A stretch of DNA of 64,000 nt. It comes from Pseudomonadota bacterium (GTDB lineage Bacteria > Pseudomonadota > Gammaproteobacteria > Burkholderiales > Ferrovaceae). The stretch is from assembly GCA_021805725.1 (NCBI GenBank), contig JAJZEH010000037.1, positions 114,101-178,100 on the forward strand. Direction: 5' to 3'. The notes under the pieces were generated by a model that saw nothing but the letters and a program-made list of their open reading frames with translations, did not search any database and had not been told where the DNA came from. Below, in pieces: positions 58,006 to 64,000 of this stretch (position 1 is its first letter; every line of letters begins with the position of its first letter). Made by a program: the position numbers and the translations under genes.

Positions 58006-58737
58006 ATGAACATCCATTCGTCACCCAGCTTTAGACCGCTCTACGACCAGATCAAGATCCTGATCACGCAAAGCCTGATTGCGGGCGAGTGGCGCCCGGG
58101 AGACGCCATTCCCAGCGAAATCGACCTGGCCGCCCGTTTCAAGGTCAGCCAGGGAACCGTGCGCAAGGCCATCGACGAGCTGGCCGCTGAAAACATCCTG
58201 ATTCGTCGCCAGGGCAAAGGCACTTTCGTTGCCAGCCATTCCCAGGAGCGCGCCTCCACGCGTTTCCTGCGCATCGCCAGGGACGATGGCGTGTCCGAAT
58301 ACCCCACCAGCAGACTCCTCTCCGTCACCCGCGAACGCGCGCCCGAAGCTTCAGCCAGTCTGCTTGATCTGCGTACTGGCGCCAGCATATTTTGTATCAA
58401 ACGATTGCTGTCCTTCGAAGGTTTGCCACGGATTTTGGACGAGATTCACGTGCCTGCCGCTTCGTTCAAGGGCCTGGATGACGCGATGATCCGCAATTAT
58501 CCCGGCTCTTTATATAGTTTCTTCGAATCGCATTTCGGGATTGCCATGATTCGCGCCGAGGAGCACATCAAGGCCGTCAGGGCGGGGCCAATTGAGGCAG
58601 AATTGCTGCATGTGTCCCAGGATCAGCCTCTATTGCGCGTGGATCGGGTTGCGTTCACTTATGGTGACCGTCCGGTGGAGTGGCGCCGCGGTCTTTGCCA
58701 TACCGACCGTTTTTCTTATGTTACCGAGATGAGTTAA
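58006..58737 (+). CDS. GntR/HutC-family transcriptional regulator
   Basis: 243 residues. N-terminal GntR winged HTH (ITQSLIAGEWRPGDAIPSE ... FKVSQGTVRKAIDELAAENIL) followed by a UTRA effector domain (HutC subfamily). The ATG at 58006 has GGAG 5 nt upstream; longer starts at 57955 are rejected. Divergent from prpB and 15 bp before sdhC, so it probably regulates one or both operons in response to a propionate- or TCA-derived metabolite (inference from position). Confidence 0.9.
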   Translation: MNIHSSPSFRPLYDQIKILITQSLIAGEWRPGDAIPSEIDLAARFKVSQGTVRKAIDELAAENILIRRQGKGTFVASHSQERASTRFLRIARDDGVSEYPTSRLLSVTRERAPEASASLLDLRTGASIFCIKRLLSFEGLPRILDEIHVPAASFKGLDDAMIRNYPGSLYSFFESHFGIAMIRAEEHIKAVRAGPIEAELLHVSQDQPLLRVDRVAFTYGDRPVEWRRGLCHTDRFSYVTEMS

Positions 58738-58752
58738 GAGGGAGAACGCTCC

Positions 58753-59142
58753 ATGGCCAAAATCGTCCCCAAGCCGAGACCTAAAAATCTCGATCTGCGC
58801 ACCATCCGGTTGCCCCTCCCCGGGATTGTCTCCATCTTGCATCGAGCCAGCGGCGCGCTTCTGTTCCTGCTTGGGATTCCGCTGATGCTGGCCGGGTTGC
58901 AGGCTTCACTGCATTCGCGCGAGGGGTTTGCGGCGGTCGTTGCGCTTTTTGCAAACCCTGCGTTTAAATTGCTACTGCTGGCGTTCATCTGGTCGTTTGT
59001 CCATCACTTCTGCGCCGGCATCCGCTTTTTGCTGCTGGACATTCACAGGGGCGTCAAGATCGGGCCGGCCCGCACCAGCAGCCTGTGGGTCATGATCGTC
59101 AGCCTGCTACTCACATTCCTGGCTGGGGTGGCGTTATGGTAA
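58753..59142 (+). CDS. sdhC: Succinate dehydrogenase cytochrome b556 subunit
   Basis: 129 residues, three helices. SILHRASGALLFLLG (His30 and Ser33 region, near the quinone site) and the HHFCAGIRFLLLD segment with the heme-b His are family hallmarks. Membrane anchor of complex II. Overlaps sdhD by 7 bp. Confidence 0.94.
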   Translation: MAKIVPKPRPKNLDLRTIRLPLPGIVSILHRASGALLFLLGIPLMLAGLQASLHSREGFAAVVALFANPAFKLLLLAFIWSFVHHFCAGIRFLLLDIHRGVKIGPARTSSLWVMIVSLLLTFLAGVALW

Positions 59143-59483
59143 ATCGCATCGTCGTTGGCGCCCATTACGGTCTGCGCGACTGGTTGTTGCAGCGAATCAG
59201 CGCCATCGTCATGGCGCTCTACAGCGTGGCATTCCTGCTGTGCTTTTTGCCCCGGCTTCCCCTCCACTTTGAGGAGTGGCACGCCTGGTTTGCCCATCCT
59301 GTGGGGAAAATCGCCACGCTGCTGTTCATGCTGTCGCTGCTGTTACATGCATGGGTGGGTGTGCGGGACATCTTCATGGATTACATCAAGCCCTTCGGAC
59401 TGCGTTTTAGCTTGCAGGTGCTGGTGATCCTGTTGCTGCTGGTTTATGCCTTGTGGGCGGTCGCCCTTCTTTGGAGCGTTTGA
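59136..59483 (+). CDS. sdhD: Succinate dehydrogenase membrane anchor subunit
   Basis: 115 residues, three helices. RDWLLQRISAIVMALYSVAFL and LHAWVGVRDIFMDYI (heme/quinone-side His and Asp) match SdhD. The ATG at 59136 lies within the sdhC end; the frame upstream is not conserved. Confidence 0.93.
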   Translation: MVNRIVVGAHYGLRDWLLQRISAIVMALYSVAFLLCFLPRLPLHFEEWHAWFAHPVGKIATLLFMLSLLLHAWVGVRDIFMDYIKPFGLRFSLQVLVILLLLVYALWAVALLWSV

Positions 59484-59484
59484 A

Positions 59485-61251
59485 ATGGCCTTGTCCCGAC
59501 AGATCTTCGATACCGTGATTGTGGGAGGAGGGGGCTCCGGGTTGCGTGCAGCCCTGCAGCTGGCCGAAGCCGGTCACCATGTGGCCGTCTTCTCCAAGGT
59601 GTTTCCCACCCGCTCGCATACCGTGGCGGCGCAGGGTGGGATTGGCGCCTCGCTAGGCAACATGCAGGAAGACCACTGGCTGTGGCACATGTACGACACC
59701 ATCAAGGGGTCGGACTACCTGGGGGATCAGGATGCCATCGAATTCATGTGCCGCAAGGCCGCGGAAGTGGTCTACGAGCTGGAACATTTTGGCATGCCGT
59801 TTGATCGCAATCCTGACGGCACAATCTATCAGCGTCCCTTTGGCGGACATTCGCAGAATTTTGGCGAGCGTCCCGTGCAACGCGCCTGTGCCGCGGCCGA
59901 CCGTACCGGCCATGCCATGCTGCATACGCTCTATCAGCGCAATGTGCGCGCCCATTGCCAGTTCTTCGTGGAGTGGATGGCACTTGACCTGATTCGCGAC
60001 TATGAAGGGGTGGTGGTGGGGATTGTGGCGCTTGAGATGGAAACCGGCCAGCCCATGATTTTTCAGGCCAAGTCCACCATTCTTGCCACCGGCGGTGCCG
60101 GACGCATTTACCATTCCAGTACCAACGCCTTCATCAATACCGGGGACGGCCTGGGCATGGCCGCCCGCGCGGGCGTACCGTTGGAAGACATGGAATTTTG
60201 GCAATTTCACCCCACTGGCGTGGCCGGTGCCGGCGTGCTGATTACCGAAGGGGTGCGCGGCGAAGGCGGCATCCTGCTCAATTCAAACGGCGAACGTTTC
60301 ATGGAGCGTTATGCGCCTACCATGAAGGATCTTGCCAGCCGTGACGTGGTGTCCCGAGGCATTGACCAGGAAATCAAGGAAGGTCGGGGTGTTGGTCCGG
60401 AGAAGGACCATGTGCTGCTGAAGCTCGACCATCTCGGCGCTGAAGTCATCAACAAGCGCTTGCCAGGCATTCGTGAAATAGCCCTCAAGTTTGCCAATGT
60501 AGACCCCATTCGTGAACCCATCCCGGTGGTGCCCACCTGCCATTACCAGATGGGTGGCATTCCCACCAATTACTATGGGCAGGTGGTGGCACCGCGCGGA
60601 GCATCAGGCTCCAACGAGGTCATTCCCGGACTGTATGCCATCGGCGAGTGCGCCTGCGTGTCGGTGCATGGGGCCAACCGCCTGGGCACCAATTCGCTAC
60701 TCGATTTGCTGGTTTTTGGAAAATCCGCAGGAGACCATCTTTGCCAGTGGCTCAAAGGCAATCCCCAGCATCGCGACTTGCCGCACGACGCAGCGGATCG
60801 TCCAATGGAGCGACTCTCGCGTCTGGATAGCGCACAGTCCGGTGAAAATATTACCGAGGTGGCCAACGCCATGCGCCGTACCGTGCAGCACCACGCGGGT
60901 GTCTTTCGCACAGGCGCGCTGCTGCGGGAGGGCGTCGAAAAAATTCGCGAGGTGGCAAACCGCGCGCGCAGTACGGCCATCAAGGATAAAAGCAAGGTTT
61001 TCAACACCGCGCGCATCGAAGCGCTGGAGCTGGAAAATCTGGTCATCGTGGCCGAGGCCACCCTGGTGGCTGCCGAGGCGCGTACAGAAAGTCGCGGTGC
61101 ACAGGCGCGCGAGGATTACAAGGATCGTGACGACAAAAACTGGCTCAAGCACAGCCTTTGGTATCTGGAAGGCAGCCGTCTGGATTACAAGCCGGTCAAC
61201 TTGCAGCCGCTGACGGTGGAGTCCTTCGAACCCAAAGTACGCGTGTATTGA
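59485..61251 (+). CDS. sdhA: Succinate dehydrogenase flavoprotein subunit
   Basis: 588 residues. FAD-binding VIVGGGGSG at 11-19, covalent-FAD His45 in RSHTVAAQGG, substrate loop HPTGVAGAGVLITEG and the catalytic Arg segment GANRLGTNSLLDLLVFG. Oxidises succinate from the TCA and methylcitrate cycles. Starts 1 nt after the sdhD stop. Confidence 0.97.
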   Translation: MALSRQIFDTVIVGGGGSGLRAALQLAEAGHHVAVFSKVFPTRSHTVAAQGGIGASLGNMQEDHWLWHMYDTIKGSDYLGDQDAIEFMCRKAAEVVYELEHFGMPFDRNPDGTIYQRPFGGHSQNFGERPVQRACAAADRTGHAMLHTLYQRNVRAHCQFFVEWMALDLIRDYEGVVVGIVALEMETGQPMIFQAKSTILATGGAGRIYHSSTNAFINTGDGLGMAARAGVPLEDMEFWQFHPTGVAGAGVLITEGVRGEGGILLNSNGERFMERYAPTMKDLASRDVVSRGIDQEIKEGRGVGPEKDHVLLKLDHLGAEVINKRLPGIREIALKFANVDPIREPIPVVPTCHYQMGGIPTNYYGQVVAPRGASGSNEVIPGLYAIGECACVSVHGANRLGTNSLLDLLVFGKSAGDHLCQWLKGNPQHRDLPHDAADRPMERLSRLDSAQSGENITEVANAMRRTVQHHAGVFRTGALLREGVEKIREVANRARSTAIKDKSKVFNTARIEALELENLVIVAEATLVAAEARTESRGAQAREDYKDRDDKNWLKHSLWYLEGSRLDYKPVNLQPLTVESFEPKVRVY

Positions 61252-61266
61252 TCAGGAGCCCGGCAA

Positions 61267-61962
61267 ATGAAATTCAGCATTTATCGTTACAATCCGGAGA
61301 AAGACGACAAGCCCTACATGCAGGACTACGAAGTGGCGTTACAGCCTGCTGACCGCATGTTGCTCGACGCCATCCTGCGCATCAAGGCCATGGACGATTC
61401 CCTGGGGTTGCGCAAGTCCTGTCGCGAGGGCGTGTGCGGTTCGGACGGCATGAACATCAACGGCAGGAACGGGCTGGCCTGCATCACCCCGCTCAAGGGC
61501 ATCAAGGAGCCGGTGATTTTGCGACCGTTGCCGGGGTTGCCGGTGATCCGCGACCTGATCGTGGACATGAGCCAGTTCTTCAAGCAATACCACTCCATCA
61601 AACCTTATCTCGTCAACGACAATCCGCCTCCACAAAAGGAGCGGCTGCAGTCTCCAGAAGACCGGGAAGAGCTCAACGGTCTGTACGAATGCGTGCTGTG
61701 TGCCTGTTGCAGCACCTCCTGTCCCTCCTTCTGGTGGAATCCGGACAAATTCGTGGGGCCTGCCGCACTTTTGCAGGCCTACCGCTTCATTGCGGACACC
61801 CGTGACGATGCCACCAGCGAACGCCTGGACAACCTGGAGGACCCCTATCGCCTGTTCCGCTGCCACACCATCATGAATTGTGCCGATGTCTGTCCCAAAG
61901 GACTCAATCCCACCGAGGCCATTGGCAAAATCAAGGAACAAATGGTCAAACGGATGGTGTGA
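61267..61962 (+). CDS. sdhB: Succinate dehydrogenase iron-sulfur subunit
   Basis: 231 residues. [2Fe-2S] ligands in SCREGVCGSDGM and GLAC; [4Fe-4S] and [3Fe-4S] ligands in CVLCACCSTSCPSFWW and CHTIMNCADVCPKGLNP. Passes electrons from SdhA to quinone at SdhCD. Confidence 0.97.
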   Translation: MKFSIYRYNPEKDDKPYMQDYEVALQPADRMLLDAILRIKAMDDSLGLRKSCREGVCGSDGMNINGRNGLACITPLKGIKEPVILRPLPGLPVIRDLIVDMSQFFKQYHSIKPYLVNDNPPPQKERLQSPEDREELNGLYECVLCACCSTSCPSFWWNPDKFVGPAALLQAYRFIADTRDDATSERLDNLEDPYRLFRCHTIMNCADVCPKGLNPTEAIGKIKEQMVKRMV

Positions 61963-61969
61963 GCCCTGC

Positions 61970-62218
61970 ATGACAGCGACCCTGACCCGTGAACAGGAAC
62001 GACTCCGCTGGCGTAGCCGGCGAGGCCTCCTTGAAATGGATCTGATATTGCAACGCTTTCTGGATCAGCACCTGACCCGGCTCTCCGAAGCCGAAGTCAG
62101 GGCCTACGATGCACTCCTGCAGTTACCAGACAATGATTTTCTTGATCTGGCCATGGGCAGGAAGGGCCCGGATGACGCAGAACTGCTGCCGGTGCTGGAA
62201 AAAATTCGACAATCCTGA
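61970..62218 (+). CDS. sdhE: FAD assembly factor SdhE
   Basis: 82 residues with the invariant RRGLLEMD motif (RGxxE) of SdhE/CptB, which promotes covalent FAD attachment to SdhA. The ATG at 61970 is 7 nt after sdhB; longer upstream sequence is sdhB in another frame. The position between sdhB and gltA is typical. Confidence 0.93.
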   Translation: MTATLTREQERLRWRSRRGLLEMDLILQRFLDQHLTRLSEAEVRAYDALLQLPDNDFLDLAMGRKGPDDAELLPVLEKIRQS

Positions 62219-62242
62219 ATACGATTTTTACGGAGAATGAGC

Positions 62243-63538
62243 ATGAACAGTAATGGCAAGGCGGTGTTGACCTACGACGGCGGAAAATCCATCGATCTGC
62301 CGATTTATTCCGGATCGATTGGTCCTGATGTCATCGATATCCGGTCGCTGGGCCAAACCGGGATGTTTACCTACGATCCCGGTTTTTTGGCCACGGCAAG
62401 CTGCCAGTCCGCCATTACCTATATTGATGGCGACGCAGGCCTGCTCTACTACAGGGGTTATCCCATCGAGCAGCTCGCCGAACACGCCGACTTCATGGAA
62501 GTCTGCTATTTGTTGCTCAATGGCGAGCTGCCCAACAAGTCGCAGCGGGAAAGCTTTGAAAGCAACATCAGGCGCCACACCATGGTTCATGACCAGCTCA
62601 CCAATTTCTTCAAGGGGTTTCGTCGTGATGCGCACCCCATGGCAGTGATGGTGGGCGTGGTGGGTGCGCTTTCGGCGTTTTATCACGATGCCCTCAACAT
62701 CACCAACGCCGAACACCGGGCCATTTCCGCCACCCGATTGCTGGCCAAGGTGCCCACCATCGCGGCCATGTGTTATCGCTACAATACCGGTCTGCCCTTC
62801 ATATATCCGCGCAACGACCTAAGCTACGCGGCCAACTTCCTGTACATGATGTTTGCCACGCCTTGCGAGGAATATGTGCCCAACCCGGTGCTGGTGAAGG
62901 CGTTTGATCGTATCCTCACCCTGCACGCAGATCATGAACAGAATGCTTCCACATCCACGGTGCGTCTTGCCGGTTCCAGTGGTGCCAACCCGTTTGCCTG
63001 TATCGCCGCCGGGATTGCTGCGCTGTGGGGCCCGGCACATGGAGGAGCCAACGAAGCAGTGCTGAAGCAGTTGGGTGAGATGGGTGACGTATCCCAGGTG
63101 GGCAAGTACATTGCCCGCGCCAAGGACAAGAACGACAGTTTCCGCCTTATGGGATTCGGCCATCGGGTCTACAAGAACATGGATCCGCGTGCTGGCGTGA
63201 TGCGCAAGACCTGTCACGACGTACTCAACGAGCTGGGGCTGCATGACGATCCCATGTTCAAGCTGGCGCTGGAACTGGAGCGCATCGCCCTGGAGGATGA
63301 TTACTTCATCTCCAAGAAGCTTTACCCCAACGTGGATTTCTACTCAGGCATCGTACTGCGTGCACTGGGCATTCCAGTCAGCATGTTTACCGCAGTGTTT
63401 GCCCTGGGGCGGACGGTGGGTTGGATCACCCAATGGAACGAAATGATTAGTGATCCAGAACAAAAAATCGGTCGCCCGCGCCAACTCTACGTCGGCCCGA
63501 CCAAACGCGACTGGGTTCCGGAGAACAAACGCGCTTAA
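62243..63538 (+). CDS. gltA: Citrate synthase (type II, hexameric)
   Basis: 431 residues. N-terminal beta-rich segment ([28 protein letters not shown]) as in NADH-sensitive GltA; catalytic regions [25 protein letters not shown] and [14 protein letters not shown]. The ATG at 62243 has GGAGA 7 nt upstream; ATG 62237 directly abuts that site. Separate from the methylcitrate synthase at 55797. Confidence 0.96.
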   Translation: MNSNGKAVLTYDGGKSIDLPIYSGSIGPDVIDIRSLGQTGMFTYDPGFLATASCQSAITYIDGDAGLLYYRGYPIEQLAEHADFMEVCYLLLNGELPNKSQRESFESNIRRHTMVHDQLTNFFKGFRRDAHPMAVMVGVVGALSAFYHDALNITNAEHRAISATRLLAKVPTIAAMCYRYNTGLPFIYPRNDLSYAANFLYMMFATPCEEYVPNPVLVKAFDRILTLHADHEQNASTSTVRLAGSSGANPFACIAAGIAALWGPAHGGANEAVLKQLGEMGDVSQVGKYIARAKDKNDSFRLMGFGHRVYKNMDPRAGVMRKTCHDVLNELGLHDDPMFKLALELERIALEDDYFISKKLYPNVDFYSGIVLRALGIPVSMFTAVFALGRTVGWITQWNEMISDPEQKIGRPRQLYVGPTKRDWVPENKRA

Positions 63539-63560
63539 CGACATTAGGGGAGTTTGCATC

Positions 63561-64000
63561 ATGATGAAGGACGAGTTCGCCACGTCGTACCTGTTTGGGT
63601 CCAATGCACCGTTTATCGAGGACCAGTATGATCTGTATCTGCAGGATCCCGCTGCAGTCACCCCGGACTGGCGCGCCTATTTCGACGCCCTGCAAAAGAC
63701 CGCAGGTGCTTTGGCGCACGATGTAGCGCATACCCCCATCATCGAATCATTTGCGGCAATGGCGCGACAGCCGCGTCCGACAGCGGTTGCTGCCGTCGAG
63801 CATACGCACCAGGTGGGTGTGCTGCAGCTCATCAATGCCCACCGATTCCTGGGCAACCGCAACGCCCAGCTTGATCCGCTGGAACGACATCCGCTGCCAG
63901 TGGTGCCAGAACTCGATCCGGCGCATTATGGTCTGACCGATGCGGACCTGGACGCCGTGTTCGATACAGGTTCTCTCGTGGGCCCTGCCAGGGCCACGTT
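63561..64000 (+). CDS. sucA: 2-oxoglutarate dehydrogenase E1 component, 3' truncated by window edge
   Basis: First about 146 residues. The start MMKDEFATSYLFGSNAPFIE and the segment LYLQDPAAVTPDWRAYFDAL are the SucA/OdhA N-terminal E2-binding region; GNRNAQLDPL follows. AGGGGAG lies 8 nt before the ATG. The frame is open to the window end. Continues the sdh-gltA operon into the next TCA step. Confidence 0.92.
   Translation, partial: MMKDEFATSYLFGSNAPFIEDQYDLYLQDPAAVTPDWRAYFDALQKTAGALAHDVAHTPIIESFAAMARQPRPTAVAAVEHTHQVGVLQLINAHRFLGNRNAQLDPLERHPLPVVPELDPAHYGLTDADLDAVFDTGSLVGPARAT

Overview
The window reads as chromosomal DNA of a betaproteobacterium. The signs are the lapB-pyrF-ugd-hldA-hldD-cysM order at the left edge, a long-form LeuA, a general porin of betaproteobacterial type, and the prpBCD-acnA-mdh / gntR-sdhCDABE-gltA-sucA arrangement at the right edge. 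An mtoD-mtoA-mtoB-cymA type cluster for electron transfer across the outer membrane suggests an iron-oxidising or otherwise redox-versatile lineage; the genus cannot be fixed from the sequence. No rRNA, tRNA, insertion sequence, prophage or CRISPR array was seen. Almost the whole window is coding.

Layout. 1-7740: LPS and envelope sugar genes (lapB, ugd, hldA, hldD), pyrF, a ComEA-like protein, cysM, a PolB-type exonuclease and a zinc-ribbon Smr protein. 7798-13069: a two-subunit molybdenum hydroxylase, converging on a minus-strand unit of Lrp regulator, MarC and a Tat-signal MmgE/PrpD protein. 13247-15821: leuA, a PNPOx-like protein and a monoheme cytochrome c. 15829-20500: the minus-strand mto cluster with an FNR-type promoter. 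20757-24772: a PAS/GGDEF/EAL protein, a Q-rich small protein, a two-helix channel-like protein and a free-standing 29-residue membrane peptide. 24837-31164: srkA, hpf, arfB and livKHMGF. 31305-37766: a Cu(I)/Ag(I) efflux operon (cusCBA, a CusF-like domain and a Cys/His/Met-rich leader gene). 37828-48982: mixed small transcription units, including two lipoproteins, a spermidine-synthase-like protein, Crp and MarR regulators, a PEBP-CDGSH-peroxiredoxin operon, a DMT transporter and an orphan FapA. 49033-50589: a porin and a richly structured intergenic region. 50614-64000: two divergent operons of central carbon metabolism.

How the parts work together. At the right edge prpBCD-acnA-mdh runs left and gntR-sdhCDABE-gltA-sucA runs right. 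PrpC condenses propionyl-CoA with oxaloacetate, PrpD and AcnA isomerise the product, PrpB releases pyruvate and succinate, and Sdh and Mdh (with a fumarase from elsewhere) regenerate oxaloacetate. In the mto cluster an inner-membrane tetraheme quinol/quinone oxidoreductase, a periplasmic monoheme cytochrome, a periplasmic decaheme cytochrome and an outer-membrane beta barrel form an electron path between the quinone pool and the cell surface.

The most novel items are: (1) a likely 95-100 nt small RNA, or attenuated porin leader, at 50357-50455, with its own promoter and terminator between mdh and the porin gene; (2) an FNR-like box placed exactly as in a class II promoter upstream of mtoD; and (3) an autonomous gene for a 29-residue membrane peptide at 24615-24704.
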